Shown: positions 25,601 through 39,031 of the stretch, piece by piece
Numbering within the stretch: position 1 is the stretch's first letter
How the letters are laid out: every line of letters starts with the position of its first letter
Assembly: GCA_023055505.1 (NCBI GenBank)
Contig: JALIRH010000002.1
Location: forward strand, 36,155,733 to 36,219,732
Length of the DNA: 64,000 nucleotides
Reading direction: 5' to 3'
From: Callipepla californica brunnescens
Lineage: Eukaryota > Chordata > Aves > Galliformes > Odontophoridae
Position numbers and translations under genes: made by a program
The notes under the pieces: model-generated
What the model saw: the letters and a program-made list of their open reading frames with translations, nothing else
What the model was told of the DNA's origin: nothing
Database searches by the model: none

Positions 25601-28600
25601 AAGAGAGTTATAACTAGACAAATAACTGGCTTTTTAATGTGCAAATAAAATAGGGAGTAAGATAACAAACATTTGTGTGTTTTGCTAACATAGGATAATT
25701 AAGTTAATGTCAGTGCTATAAATATGGATATATCTAAGTAATCCCCTTTAGTACTAGCAATTATCCATAACACAATCAAGAAAAGTAGAATATATTTCCC
25801 TCTGAAGCATTCTGATAAGTTAAATTCAACTAGCCACTGACTCTGCATTGACAGCTTAGTTAAAGGAACCCCACTGAAGAACCCCATAAGAGAATTTGGC
25901 ATCTCCAGAATTATCTGTAGTTTGCTGTTTTTGCCTTTAAAAGTAAACGCAAACTTTTACATGCTCAGCTTTCAGACCCAACTAAGTCTTACAAAGCACA
26001 ATTTGAGAAAAACTCAAAACAATGTAATGCTGAGCTCACTTCTACAATAAAAGCAGCTCCAGGCCATTCTACAACCCAGTAAGATTTTTTCAGTACTGAT
26101 TATTCTGTAGCAGTCATCAGCTTTTCAGACTTTCAAACGAACCTCAAATCTGGTTACTGACTACCAAGAACAATATAAAAAAATTAAAATATTTATGTGT
26201 TGATTTCCACTTTAATTTACTGACTCCAAAAGACAACGCAGTGATCATGTCATCCAAGCATGCCCTTTCATCTTTGCTCTTCAACGCTGGGAATAACAGT
26301 ACAGAAATATTTCTATGAGTGATTTAAACACAACCTAATATAAAGTGCACAGCCTGGCACTTTATAAGCCAGTATATGAGAATTTATTGCAACATTTGGC
26401 CACATTAAAATTAACAAAGTTTTTATATATTAAAAAAAAAAAAAAATCAACAACCCCTTCAGAAATAACTACTGCTGTTTAATACAGAGCACCTTCAGCA
26501 AACCACTGGAGATAGGTGATGAAGGCTAACAAGTACAGCAGGCTAAATATAGCGTTTGAACTGAGAAGTTTATAAACCAAATCTCTGGAATCTCAAGAAT
26601 GTCATGGCTTTTTCTCCACTCATCACAACAGACACAGCTTGTGCATTTTGTCCCTCTTATTCCTAGAGGATCTGTATAGCCACAGGTAACAGTCTCTCAG
26701 AATCAGAGGTTAGAAGCTATAGACAGAAGTAGAGCATTTTGATCTCTTTTCAGAAAGAAAGAGATGGCGGGCAGTATTTTTCTCTAAGGTCACAAACAGT
26801 GTTTTGAAGATGCATTCATCCATTCAGCAACATCTAATGCCCTTTTTCACAGACTTTGGGCAGAATACTCTTCATATATTCTGCCATGCTAGAAAACTCC
26901 ATGGACCTGAACTTACAGTACAGTAAATAAACAAAGTATACCCCACATTTAGCCAAGAGGCAAGAGCAGTAGATGGCAAAGTTGACAGATTGTGCTTGGG
27001 CTCATGGCCAGCACCATAAATGTAAGAAATGGTGCTTTTCATTAATTGAGTGGGAGAAAACTTACAAGACAGGTCACATTAACCAGCAAGTGCTTTTGTT
27101 CTTTTCTGTATCTCAGTGTGGTTTATGGGCTTTTAAGGGCTTTTTCAAGAGTTTAAAAATCAAAACTTCTATGAAGTAAATCCCTTCAATTTCATTTGAG
27201 CTGTGCAAACAATTAAATTAGTAACAACTTTGAAAAAATACTTTTCACAAGCACAGAGTTTTTCATCTGAATTAAAAACACAAAGAATAGGAAGGACTGC
27301 AGCTGACACTAAAAGGGAAATATGAAGCTCATCTTTCCCATTTGTATATTTTTCACAATTTTATACTCTAACAGATTGTGCTATTCCAAAGCATGCACCA
27401 TAACTTTTAGAAGTGATATCTCTTAAGATCCACTTTGATGGTGTATTCATAATCACTAGATTCTTTTTTATTTTTCTTCAAATAGAGAGGCTTAATATTA
27501 AGTTTCTTAGTAAAAATAATAATTTTTAGAAGGAAATGGAAATAAGTAGCAGTAAGTACACATGAGGAAATGTGATCAACTTTTCTAGAAGAAGTTTACA
27601 ATGTTGGTCAGAGAAAATTTCAAGTAAACAAATACAAAAAATTAATATTTGTTAAAATATTGCAAACAAATATTTTTGGCTCAAACTCCTCTAAAATCAA
27701 AAACAAATACAATATGCTGCAGTGCAATCAGAAGACAATTTCATTTTCATATATCATTACTGTATAGAAAGGCTCATCAGGTCAAAAATAAAAGAGGTTT
27801 TACCTGATCCAAGGTCTTTGAAGGGCTACAACAGTATATGACAGAAAAATCAGAGCTACATAGATGACACGTAGGTAATGGGTGCTGCTTCTTTCAGCTC
27901 AAGAATATTCCAGCTACAGTTAGGTTCAGACACTATGGCCCAAGCTGAGAGCGAATGTTAATGTTAGTGTAGTACCATTTTCTATTGTACCCATAGCAAC
28001 AGCAAACATGCTGTAGAACACTTAAGCAACAGGTTAACCACTCCCATATCACAGCCTCAGTCATTACCTTTGAATTGCAGGACGTGCACAACCAATATTC
28101 TGTAGTATCTTCTCTACTGCAAACTTCCCCTGGTACAAACATTTTCATTCATAATACAGTTCAACACTGTAGAAAAACATTTTATCTTAAAAAAAAAAAA
28201 AAAAAGTATTTAAGATCTTATTCTACATCTCCAATACCCACATAATAGCTTATGTGTATCATAAGTTTATTAGCTCTTGGATTCTGAAATTACCTATCAG
28301 TGAGATCAATCAACAATACTAGAAAAGACAGCATGCAAAACATTGTGCAAACGTTATTATATCACACTCTGAAGGAATATTAGCTATACTATATTAGCCG
28401 TATTAAACAGAGTAAAAGAAAGGCAGACATTAACGCACCAGAGAGGCAAAGTATTTGAGGATACAGGGACTGAGGGAAATCCACAGAGGGACCTATTCAT
28501 TTGCTTAGGTTAGATACCAGGTAAAGGGTTTTGTTGTTTCAAGAATACAGGACTTGCTTAACATTCAGAAACTGTGAAAACCAGCACTAGATTCAGGAGA

Positions 28601-28814
28601 ATTTAGGAGCAGTTCCAAATCCTGTACCCAGGCCAAAAATCTATGCAAATTATCAAATTATGTAATGAAAAAACTATGCTATATTACTCATTTTAAATTT
28701 CATGACAGATGCAGTAGCTTATTACTGGGAACCTTACTGAGAAACACTGCAGCTTAGAATATTGTTTCATTTAAATTGCTGCAGTTATATGAAAATGGAA
28801 TAATGGAATAATTT
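22184..28814. other. intergenic, AT-rich, no gene recognised
   Basis: 6.6 kb of low-GC sequence with a 53-bp CA repeat at 22642-22694 and A-runs near 26431 and 28189. The minus-strand frame 23722-23985 has a hydrophobic stretch but no family resemblance. I see no gene. Confidence 0.5.
22642..22694. repeat. (CA)n microsatellite, 53 bp
   Basis: An uninterrupted CA dinucleotide run, followed by an A-rich stretch. Length variation between individuals is likely. Confidence 0.98.
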
Positions 28815-29004
28815 TTATTCAGAGGGTGGTGATGCACTGGAACAGGTTGCCCAGAGAGGTTGTGGATGCCCCATCCCTGGAGGCATCCAAGGCTGGATGT
28901 GGCTCTGGGCAGCCTGGTCTAGCAACAAAGCCCACAGCAAGGGGGTTGAAACTAGATGATCTTTGAGGTCCTTTTCAACACAGGCCTTTCTATGATTCTA
29001 TAAT
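28815..29004 (+). mobile_element. CR1 LINE 3' end
   Basis: The sequence has AGAGGGTGGTGATGCACTGG, then AACAGGTTGCCCAGAGAGG, CCATCCCTGGAGGCATCCAA and GTTGAAACTAGATGATCTTT, and ends in TTCTATGATTCTATAA. That is the canonical CR1 3' order. It is strongly 5'-truncated. Confidence 0.93.
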
Positions 29005-29486
29005 AATCAGGGCACAATACAATGCCTAAAATGCAACACACAATATATTCATATTTCAGTGTGTATATGAAATAAAAGCCCTGTCTGAAACAGAAACTGA
29101 TTTTTGAAACCAAAACACCAAAGCATATATCTGACCAAATTAAGTTTTTTTCCTTCTTTTCCATATACTTTGCTAGTCTTCTCAGCCCCATTATACATAA
29201 TTCAGAGCAGCAGAAAGTAAATTAAAACTACATGAAAAATGTAAAATAAGTTCTAGAATTAACAGTGAACTACTGTGAAAATAAATAAGTAGGATGATAG
29301 CTAGGAGGCTCTGTTCATAAAAATTTCTTTAAATAGAATGAGGATTCTTCCTCTCACACCGCATATCTATTCTTCTCCACATCTATTCAAACATCCTATA
29401 TCTGCATCCCATCAGAAACAAAATATTTCAAATACTAGAATAAAGTAGCCTTCTTTTTAATATCATGACTTTAGGGTGCCAATTTC
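29005..29486. other. intergenic, nothing recognised
   Basis: AT-rich spacer between two CR1 copies; no gene. Confidence 0.4.
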
Positions 29487-29670
29487 AAAGAACCATAGAG
29501 CATCCTAAGTTACAAGGGACCCACAAGAATCATCCAGTCCAACTCCTGGATCCACACAGGACCACCCCAAAATCAAACTGATAGCATTATCCAAAAGCTC
29601 CTTGAACTCCAGCAGCTTGGGGCTGTGACAACTGACCTGAGGAATAACCAGTGCCCTCACGAGAAGGCAG
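29487..29670 (-). mobile_element. CR1 LINE 3' end
   Basis: Read on minus, the element ends at about 29487 with the usual terminal block (plus-strand AAGAACCATAGAGCATCC), followed inward by CATCCAGTCCAACTCCTGGA and the ACCCCAAAATCAAACTGATA block. It is 5'-truncated. Confidence 0.85.
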
Positions 29671-29885
29671 TGCTTCCCTTGCTGACCAGATTACCAGCTT
29701 CGCATGCTGAAGGAGTTATGAAACCTATGACGGGCTTCCACGGAGGAGTCTGAAAGCGCATTTAGCCGTTTTTCTGCAGTGCCACCTGGAGGTGAAAGAG
29801 AGACCATCTTCTCCCATATCGACAAGACACGCTTGACAACACATCTGTCCTCTGCCTTTTACACCAGTCGTAGCTATGCAAAAGT
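29671..29885. other. unclassified spacer between two CR1 tails
   Basis: About 200 bp of higher GC than the surroundings, with several CpGs, between two minus-strand CR1 3' ends. I recognise no gene or family in it. Confidence 0.35.
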
Positions 29886-30000
29886 CCTAGAATTACAGGA
29901 TATCCCGAGTTGAAAGGGACCTTTACGAATTACCAAGTTCAACTCCTGGCTCTGCACAAGACGGCCCAAAAATCAGACTGTATAACAGAGACCTCTGCCC
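29886..30000 (-). mobile_element. CR1 LINE 3' end
   Basis: A second minus-strand CR1 terminal block: plus-strand GAATTACAGGATATCCCGAG, GTTGAAAGGGACCTTTACGA, TTCAACTCCTGGCTCTGCAC and AAAAATCAGACTGTATAACA. Weaker CR1-like words continue at about 30290-30390 (CACCAGGGTCCCAAAACTGA), so the element may extend to there. Confidence 0.75.
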
Positions 30001-31454
30001 AGCGGTCCCTCAGTGGTTTTAGAGCCCTGTAATGGATCCAGCCCTTGCAAGCACTCAGCTAGTGGTGTGAAGAGGGGTGTATGACCCTGAGCCAAGCCAT
30101 CTCCCAAATACAGAGCTGCTTCTTCACAGTCCTGGGTCCCACAGCTACAGTAAAGACAACATCTTACAGGCTTTGGCAGTCTACTCAGGCCATAAATCCC
30201 TGCGCTCTCATGGAGGCTGTGCATTTGTGCTGTACTAGAGAAAGTCCACCATTCAAGCATTCCACCCCATGGATGTCACGTGAAACTGATCCCCCCAACC
30301 CCCTACTGAACACACTCCAGTTTACTGACATCATTCTTGCACCAGGGTCCCAAAACTGAATACATCATTCTAGATGCAAGTCAAAGAAGCTCTGCTGGAA
30401 ATGATCCTGTATTCATGTGAGAAAACGACTGGAGCTCTTGAAGTCCATTCCCATCTTCAGATGCTGACTGAGAAACAGAGCGCTGAACAGGTCCTTGCAG
30501 CAGTGTGGCCTGGAGAGGTCTGCTCTTGTGCAGGATGCCATTCTCAAAGAAAAAGCCTGCGCACAACACCTGTAGCAAGGTAATTGCATGGACCACCTCA
30601 TTAAAGCCTTCTTCCAGCATAAACCCAAAGACTGCTGCTGCTCTGCAATTCAACTTAACTCATACAGCCAGCATGATATTTTTCTGGGAATCTCTCTTGC
30701 AGCCTCATTCATACAGGTTTACCACATAGCAGACACATCTTAAAATTTATCTTTCAAAAAAAATCATAACAAGACAATAAGATAGAAATATAATAAAAAA
30801 TCAAAAGGAAAAAAAAAAAAAAAAAGAAAATGTGCCACGTTGTCAGAAAACAAATGACCTCTTCCCAGTGTCCTCACTAATGATGCAGTAAGGCGGACAT
30901 CAATGCAGTGTAATGAAAAAGAAGATAAGTAAATAAAATAATGGCAGAACAAAGCAAGTAAAATGAGAGTTACTAGGATATACCTACTGATGCAACAGGT
31001 CAGATTCAAATACCAAGACACAACTCCTGTTTCAATAAATAGGAAATTAGAGAAACTGTACAGTAAATGTTTCCCTTCAATGACATGCAGGAGAGACGAC
31101 AGGGTGTGTACACACTGAGGACTATGGCAGCACAACAAACTGGGTTCAAAATGTATCAAGGAAGTACCCCTTCCGAATGAGTATCTGGACAAGCACTTGA
31201 CACAAGCTCTTTTGGTCAGACTGTCATTGAAATTACATCATTTTAGGGAACACAAATTCAATTAATCAAAGTACTTTGAAAGAAAAAAAACTTCAAACAT
31301 TTTTCTGAACTTTTGAAATTATGTTTTACAAAAGGTAAAAAGTACTGCTGCCTAATACCTCAGATTGGAAACAACTGATATTAGAAACACATTCACAGTT
31401 TTTGAACTTATTAATTTCAATCAAAATTATGATTTTCAAGCACAATTACAACAG
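30001..31454. other. intergenic, possibly including degraded CR1
   Basis: No gene recognised. Several 60-90 codon frames overlap on both strands at 30080-30730, which is typical of chance openness. An A-rich run lies near 30807-30825. Confidence 0.4.
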
Positions 31455-31546
31455 CTTTGTGGATGTCCCCTTTCATTGCAGGGGGTTGGACAAGGTGACC
31501 TTGAAAGGTCCATTCCAACTCTAAGGATTGTATGGTCTGTGATTCT
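31455..31546 (+). mobile_element. CR1 LINE, short 3' terminus
   Basis: Only the last part of a CR1 is present: CATTGCAGGGGGTTGGACAA, GACCTTGAAAGGTCCATTCC, and a GTCTGTGATTCT end. Confidence 0.88.
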
Positions 31547-33514
31547 CAACACCCTACTAGGCTTCAACCCTCAACAACTTCCCATTTAGCAACCAGTAAA
31601 GCAGTCACCCCCTTTATATTTCAGTATGTTACCAAAAATGCAGCAAATTGCTCTTTCTTCCATGTTCCAAAACTTCCAGATGGTTTAGGAAGTGATTTCT
31701 AAATCTAATTCTTCCTATGTATTTTTAACGAGGTGTACCTTGTGAACTGCAACAGTATGAAACTTCACCAAAAAAAAAATGGGGAAAAAAAAAAAATTAG
31801 TGCCAGGCCATTTGATGTCAGGCCACTGAGGGCACTGACCAGGTTCACTGTTTCCAACCACCTTTCTTCCATCTTCTCCCAGGTCCAAGTTCTGAATTCC
31901 CAGAAAACTCAGCACTTTGATACTTAAGCATAGCTACACAATAATGCACCACTGACGAAACTCAAACACACAAAGGTGAGCAAGATGGTGTTCATTTACA
32001 GTGCTATTTATTCTTTAGAGATATTCCCTTGAACTCTACAGTTGTTTTTTGTTTATTGAAAAAGTTCTCTGGCTCGCTCTGAAGTGTAGGCAGATCTATA
32101 AGACAGCATGTTTCTACAATCCTGTACAAGTACAACACCAAAAATAAATGTGTTAATTATGCTCTGAAGGTTCTCTTACATCACAAAGAAAGTATTAAAA
32201 AAAAAAAAAAGAAAGAGAGAGAGAGAGAAAAACAAAGATGGGCCCATACGGTACAGACTTCAGGGCTGTGGGAGAAATCTGCTTCTAAAAGAGGATTGCA
32301 CCTAAACCAAAAATATTTAAATTCACAGTTTCAAGTCCCACCAAACCAGACGTTTTATATGGCTTTAGAACATCTCTGTCACTACAAAGTACAGATTTAC
32401 AAAGATTTCAAAATGAGTATTAGCATCACCCCAGTAGTAAGTTCTATGTGTTAATGCCATTTCCCTTTTTTAAGTAGTGATATCAGTAACATGCCATTTG
32501 AAACCTGCAGTTGCAGGTATGTTTATGGTGACAAAATGAACAGAAACAGTGAATTCTGCAATCAACCCCAGGTTTCCTGTTCCATAAAACAAAACTGTTC
32601 TTTTAGCCCCACAGTGGAACGACACAGAATTCCTTACAGCTCTGCCAAAGTCTCCCCTTCATCACACTGATCTCTGGAGCACAGAGCCGGCAGAGAGAAA
32701 ATCTCTCTCTTATCTGTCAGAGGAACAATACACTGCTACATTAGCACTGCTTTAAGGTATGGGTGCAGGGCTACCTTTTTATCAACATAAGTACTTCCCC
32801 TTTATATATCCCTTTGTTTCAGAGAAAACAAGGAGTTAGATAAAAATGCCAATCTGAATGCCTCCTTTTTTCTCTTTAGAAGAAATGTACATCACAGATA
32901 TCAATCATACATCCTTAGAGCTTAACGCCAAGACAAGCAAAGGAAAAAATATGTTCCAACTCTAAAATCCCACTGTGTGATTCTCATAAGTCTGGTATGA
33001 GGCTCATCTTATTCATCTCAGAAAAGACAGAACTGCCACTGAACAGAAACCTTTTCTGAGAAACAACAATAGTCTTCCACAGCTGTAGATTATCTCACAA
33101 AGCTTCCACAGGCAACTATCATCCAGCTTTGTTCTTTGTCTTACAGCATCTTCGGCCTCATGGAGTTCCACTGTGATGTAGTTAGATGAAATCACTAACA
33201 GCTGCTACACAGTGTTGTACACAGGTATACATATCTCTTTAGCACAGTTATTTGCAGCGACTGTTTACATCTCTCTGTATGTAAATATGCTGCAAGTCAT
33301 CTGAATCACTGCTGAACAGCTGCCATCAGATACAGCAAGCAAAGGGTGGAAGTTTCTTCTACTAATATTGATCATGGCAGGACAGACCTTTACAGTTCAC
33401 CCCTTTCCAAAAAAATTAAAAGCAGCAATACTCAGTGCTCTGAGAACCACTGAGCCTTTGTGTATGCACACTCACTGTTGTGACCCTGAAGAAAAGGCTT
33501 CAGGAAAAGCTCAG
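31547..33514. other. intergenic, nothing recognised
   Basis: AT-rich, with A- and GA-rich low-complexity sequence at 32196-32230. No gene. Confidence 0.45.
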
Positions 33515-33850
33515 GGCAGCCTTTCAACACTTGAAAGGAACTTACAGACGGGAGGAAGAGCAACATTTTACCCTGTCTTAAAGTACAGGACAAGAGGGAA
33601 CGGTTTTAAACTAAGAGAGGGGAGATTAATATTAGATGTTATGAGGAAATACCTTACTCAGAGGGTGGTGAGGCACTGGCACAGGCTGCCCAGTGAAGCT
33701 GTGAGTGCCCCATCTGTGAAGATGCTCAAGGCCAGGTGGGATGGGGCCCTGGGCAGCCTCCTCTGGTGTGGGGCAGTGCTGCCCACAGAAAGTGGGTGCA
33801 GCTGGATGATCTTTAAGGTACCCTCCTCCAACCTAAGACATTCTATGACC
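33515..33850 (+). mobile_element. CR1 LINE 3' end
   Basis: CR1 order is clear: GGACAAGAGGGAACGGTTTT near 33590, GAGAGGGGAGATTAATATTA, CAGAGGGTGGTGAGGCACTG, CTGGGCAGCCTCCTCTGGTG, GCTGGATGATCTTTAAGGTA, and an end at ACATTCTATGACC. The 186-codon plus frame here (33368-33928) is read through this repeat and is not a gene. Confidence 0.93.
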
Positions 33851-35284
33851 CTGCAAACAGTGGGACTGCTTGAACACAATAGCTTGGTCAGCTGCAGGAT
33901 GTCATCACCGCATCAAAACAACAACTAAGAGCAAAATTTTAAAGACCAACAGTAACTACATTTGAAAATTAACAGAAGTCATCTGAATTAATAAATAAAG
34001 TATTTGACAACAGACTCAGCATTTACATAATGAATTGCAATAAATGCTAGGAGCATCTCTTAAGTATTGTCATACCACATTCCTTTTTCCATTACATATA
34101 ATTTCATCGTTTTTGCTACTTCAGGACAGCAAAATCTAATTATAAAAATTATAAAAAATAAAATTATAATAAATAATTAAAATTATAATTAATAATTAAA
34201 ATTTTATAAGATTATAAAAAATATAAAATTATCAAATTACTATATATATACGCACACACATATAGTAAACAAATAGTAGCATTGGCAGCACAGAACTGAC
34301 ATTATAGTTTTAGGCACACAATCACTAAAAATTTAGATAGCATTTCCATATAACCAGCATAAACTGAAAAACCATCTAACTTGCAGCCAGGACATTCAGT
34401 AGGGAAACTTCTTAACCTATTTCTGTATTTCCTCAGGAGTAACGTCTATGGACATTGGATAAAAAGATCCAGGCTTGGCAAACAAATACGTTTTTTTGAG
34501 TTATGATAGAATTTCACAACTTACCTTTTGACAGATTTAGTCCTATGATTTGAGCCAAGCTCTTCAGTTTAATGGAAATGTATTGCTGTTTTCTGCTTTC
34601 TTGAAAAGGGCCTTTCAAACATCACTGGTAGCCACAATCCTGTTCCTACGTAATAATAGTTCTAATGCACCCGAATTCAACCCTACCGTTTTCATCTTCT
34701 AAGTAACCATACCTTAATTATCATAAGAAAATATCTCTGTCTATATAATTTCTAGGACAAATCAGCAAGTCAGTGAAACACAGAAAGGCACTGAGCTCTG
34801 AAGTCACACAAAGTATTACAGCTTTCAGCATATTCTTCTGTTTTGGTTCTCCAAAATTAACATACATTAGTAAGTCCATCAATTATTTATTCTTTCTCAT
34901 TACAGTACTCTACATAACACCAAGAGCTTCCCTGGGACCCAAGACCAACTTCTGACCACCTTGATGACAAGTAAAGATAGCAAAAAAGATTTGCACTTCA
35001 ATAAACAGGGACATGAGCTGAGCAGGTACTTGGGGTTTGGTGATTTAAAAAAAAAAAAAAAAAAGAAAGAAAATCAGATGTGTTTGGCAATAGGACAAAA
35101 CACTTAAGCTTTACAATGGTAGTGTGAAAGCTTAAAAAAAGACTCTGTGCTTGTGCTAGGATTGTGTCCATAAACCTATCTGTGCTCTTCAAAAACACAA
35201 TACAGTAATTCTGAAATGCATCTTTCCTTCAGTACAGAAATGTACTGAATTTCAGTAATGGCCTAGTTAGCACACGCAGTTTTA
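33851..35284. other. intergenic, with an extremely AT-rich patch
   Basis: No gene. Positions about 34129-34255 are nearly pure A/T with repeated AATTATAA-type words. An A-run lies at 35046-35063. Confidence 0.5.
34129..34264. repeat. AT-rich low-complexity tract
   Basis: Repeated words such as AAAATTATAA and AATAATTAAA make a loosely self-complementary tract that ends in a short TA run and CACACACA. Confidence 0.85.
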
Positions 35285-35455
35285 ACACAGAACTGTAGGG
35301 GTTGGAAGGGACCTCCAGAGATCATCAAGTCCAACCCACTGCCAAAGCAGCTCCCTAGCCCAGATTGCACAGGTAGGTACCCATGCAGGTCTTGAACATC
35401 TCCAGAGAAGGAGATTCCACAAACTCTCAGTGCAGCCTGTTTCATCAAATGTTCC
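35285..35455 (-). mobile_element. CR1 LINE 3' end
   Basis: Read on minus, the CR1 3' terminus lies at the left: plus-strand GAACTGTAGGGGTTGGAAGG, GACCTCCAGAGATCATCAAG, TCCAACCCACTGCCAAAGCA, then TCTTGAACATCTCCAGAGAA. It is relatively well preserved and 5'-truncated. Confidence 0.93.
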
Positions 35456-37729
35456 TTTGCAATCTCTTACTGTAACTCATACCAGTCACATAAAAATGTT
35501 TAACCAGCACACAGTCAAAGAATCATTCCAGACTCTATTCCTCCTCCCCAAACATTCATTTACTTTAATGTGTACAATGAATATTGCACATGATTTACTG
35601 TAATTCATGGCTCCTTGAAACAAATTTCCCTGATGAGAAAAGCAGATATTAATACCACTGTCTCACTGAGCTTTAAGTCTTTCTGAATCTCGCAGATACA
35701 GAGGTTCAGGAAAGTGTGTACCTTGAACTCAAGGGGAAATCCTTTTTACAGATATGATGATAACATGAATATAGAACAAAACCCAGCAGGCCTAGTGCAG
35801 CTATTTATAGTGCTGGGATTTACCCTAGCGGCATCTCCCAGATTCAGTTGCTATGGTTTTAAATTTTCTAGCACAGAGTTAGCCTTCTCTTTTACTTACT
35901 ATTATATTTCCTTGACTAATAGAGTCATTGCAAACAACACATTAATTAAGAACTGTGTTTAACAACATCTGCTTGCCATGACAACCTGAAAAACCTGATT
36001 TCTTTTGAAACCTTTCCATGTAGACGGGCTGCTGAGCTACGCATGCTGCAGCAAGTCTTCCACCTGCTGGACAAAAGGCAGCACTAAGCTTCCTTAAGAG
36101 GAAACAGACATAACAAATATCTGCCATTTACACAATGACCAAAAAACAAACAAACGAACCAGACAAGCACAAAGGAACCTTGATGTTTAAGTGCATTAAA
36201 TAAATAAAAGTGAAAATGCATCCATCTGAAATAGATTGAGTATCTCCTGCAGAGGAGGATCTCTTGTACTTTCCCAATACTTTCCTTTTAATAAATCATT
36301 CCTACAAGGTTTGCACTTTTATAGAAGATTTGCATTACTTGAATCTATGAGCCTTTAGGCTTTTTTGTTTTTCTGGATTGATAACTGCCTTAATAAGGCA
36401 AGTAGAAATATCTCCTTCTTTGTCTTGCTTGTTCAACTCAGGTAGAAGGCTAAATGAGAATATAATGTATTCTGTGATCTTAAACCAGCTGAGCAGTAGC
36501 AAATCCCCATGCTTCCCAGAACACTCAGACCAGGTGCCAGACCAAGTACCATGAGCATTCCTCATCCAGATCTGCCCAGAGGGAGAGTTCCTCTGCCTGC
36601 CCACAAGGTGAATAGTTCCATTGCGAATGAGAGGAGGTATTGCTTGTGACTGAATGTGCCTCCAAAAGAGATGTGAAAAAGCTTTTTGGCTGTGTATAGT
36701 TCTGTATCAAGCTAGAGGATACTATCCTCTGATTCAGTGAAACAGGAACATGATCTTCACTGCAGTTCATTTAGTTCTTTCAAAATTCAAATCTCAAGTG
36801 CATTTCTTCATCAGTTGCTTCCTCTGAAGCTGCCACCAACAGTCCTTTACTGAGGTACTGCCCAAGCCTTGAGCAGGTCAAGGATGCAAAAGAAGCAGCT
36901 ATGGGTCTCCTTCCATGTTGTTATCCACCCTCCTCCAAATCCCACATATCATCATGAGGCAGGAAGATTATGAAATTGCTCATAGAGTTAGGAAATGATG
37001 GGTTACAAAATCTTGTGAGAGCATTCAGAAATCTTAAATCTGAACAGCAAGTATTACCAATACAGGCTTTGTTTTTTCTAGAACCTGAAAACAAAAGGTT
37101 TCAGCTTTAGAAATGTTACACTCATCATACTGCCTTTAGTGATAATAAATGATACTATGACATTTATGTTCATAAATTAAAGACCATACATCAAGTACAA
37201 ATGAAGCTGGTTGTAAACTTTGTATTTTTTGCTACCAGAAGCAACACAAAACAGTTATCTTTAAATATATACATAGACAGAGATATATCTCTGTATAGAG
37301 GTATATATCAGATATATCAGATATTTTAGAGGAACAGAAAACTAAGGGAAGGAAATATTTAAATAAAACATGAAATACTTAGGAAATGAGCTAGTTGCTC
37401 AAGAAGCCACAATCTGAGAGAAAAGTAAATACTTGTGACAGCTATAAGAACCAGGAATAAAAGAACTGTAGAACACTGATGTGAAAAGACTGAGTTTAAG
37501 TAAACTAATAAAATCAGTGTAACTCTATTGCTATTAAATCTTCAGAAAAAAATGGGGGCATGGCAGAAAAGTTCAATGAGCAATTCATTTAACTGCTTTA
37601 TGCATGGATAATCAGGTGCAGACAGACCACAGTATTGATGAAATTCTACTTTATTTCAGTGGTAGGTAAGGAGAATTCTAGAGGGAACATACTTAAGTTA
37701 GATATTTTTTAATCAAGAGGTTTGAACCA
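35456..37729. other. intergenic, nothing recognised
   Basis: No gene or repeat family that I can name. A TA/ATC-rich low-complexity patch lies at 37262-37325. Confidence 0.45.
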
Positions 37730-38965
37730 TAAACTTGAAAAACAAGTGGCAGAGGAACTCTGAAGAAATTTCAGAAGATCCATGAGTACTCTGGAAGAGG
37801 AAGGACAGTGGAAGAAAGCCAATCTGCATCACTATTAAAAAGTATAAATGGGATAACTTCAAACTTATAGGGCCTGACATCCACATGAAAGTGCTAGGTA
37901 AAACAAAACTGCCTACAGCGGGATTCAGTCAAGAAAAGATTGGGAATAGTAATGATACTTTAATATGAGTGCATTTACATTAGATAATGGAAACTAACTT
38001 GATAAGATTTTTGATGGTGTTGCAAGTTTGACTGATAATAACAAATTGTGTCAATCCAAACAATACTGATCACATCCACAACTAATGAAGGCACTTCAAG
38101 GGGCCTGTACTGTCCATTCTCTGAGATGGCCAGCCACAGGTCAAGTTGGCTGTGCGATTCTTGTCCAAAAGACATGGCACGTGCTTACAGGCAGGGTGCT
38201 GCTCAGCATGAACTAACATGGCTGTGTAGTATTGGACATAAGCTGACAAGAAATAGTGTATTCTTAATGGGAATCCATATGATCAGTTCTTATCTCCTTC
38301 AACATAACACTTCTGGAAGAAAATAAAGTCATCACAGAAGCTGTGAAGGTTAGGGAAAAGGCAAATAACAGAAAGGGTAGTTTACTGATGCAGAGCAATC
38401 TAGACCACATGGTTGTGTGAATGCAAGCAATCCCAGTGTATTTGAAGATAAGAAAATGTAAAGTCATGCACAGGAACAAAGAGAATTACTTCCGTTCTGG
38501 TAACCAGGAAACACTAGAAAGGATGATCAACTGAACATGGGTTTTGGGGAATTCAGTGCCCAGAGGGGCTTATGTCAACCTAGGGTGTTTAAAAGGAGCA
38601 AGACAAAGCAGGAAGAGATTATAAGAGGACAGTTTCTGTTATCTCTGTTTTTGGCAATGCTGCATTTTCTTTTAGAAAGGCATAGTCAGATCTCAAGTTA
38701 ATATGGTAAGAAGAACACTGACAAACCACAGTGACATTAAAGATAAGCATAAGACTGATTCAGACTTTTGATGGTCCTGGACTCCAGAAAGTCAATCTTT
38801 TTAGCTTAATCAAGAAATACTGAAGCAATGACTTGATCACATTCTTTAGGTACTCACACACACAGCACTGGCACTACAATGTCTTTCATTGCAGCAGAAT
38901 ATCATAAAAAGATACTGTAAAATCCAATGGCAGGAAGTTGAAGCCAGAAATTTAGAAAAGGTAAA
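37730..38965 (+). mobile_element. ancient, highly degraded CR1-like LINE
   Basis: Scattered blocks run in the order of the old CR1 lineages known from turtles and crocodilians. GTATAAATGGGATAACTTCA and CCTGACATCCACATGAAAGT lie near 37844-37892. TTGATGGTGTTGC lies near 38011, AAGTCATGCACAGGAACAAA near 38460 and GATCAACTGAACATGGGTT near 38525. AGTCAATCTTTTTAGCTTAA and ATGACTTGATCACATTCTTT follow near 38790-38847, then AATCCAATGGCAGGAAGTTG near 38922. Large internal gaps and no open frame indicate great age. Confidence 0.65.
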
Positions 38966-39031
38966 ATATAAACATTAATGATAACAGTGTTTACCAGTTT
39001 GTTATTTTTTTTCCCCCAATTCTTAGTACCT

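Noticed and set aside
33368..33928. 186-codon plus-strand frame
   Set aside because: Most of it is translation of a CR1 3' region; the residues around RHWHRLPSEAV are the usual CR1 tail.
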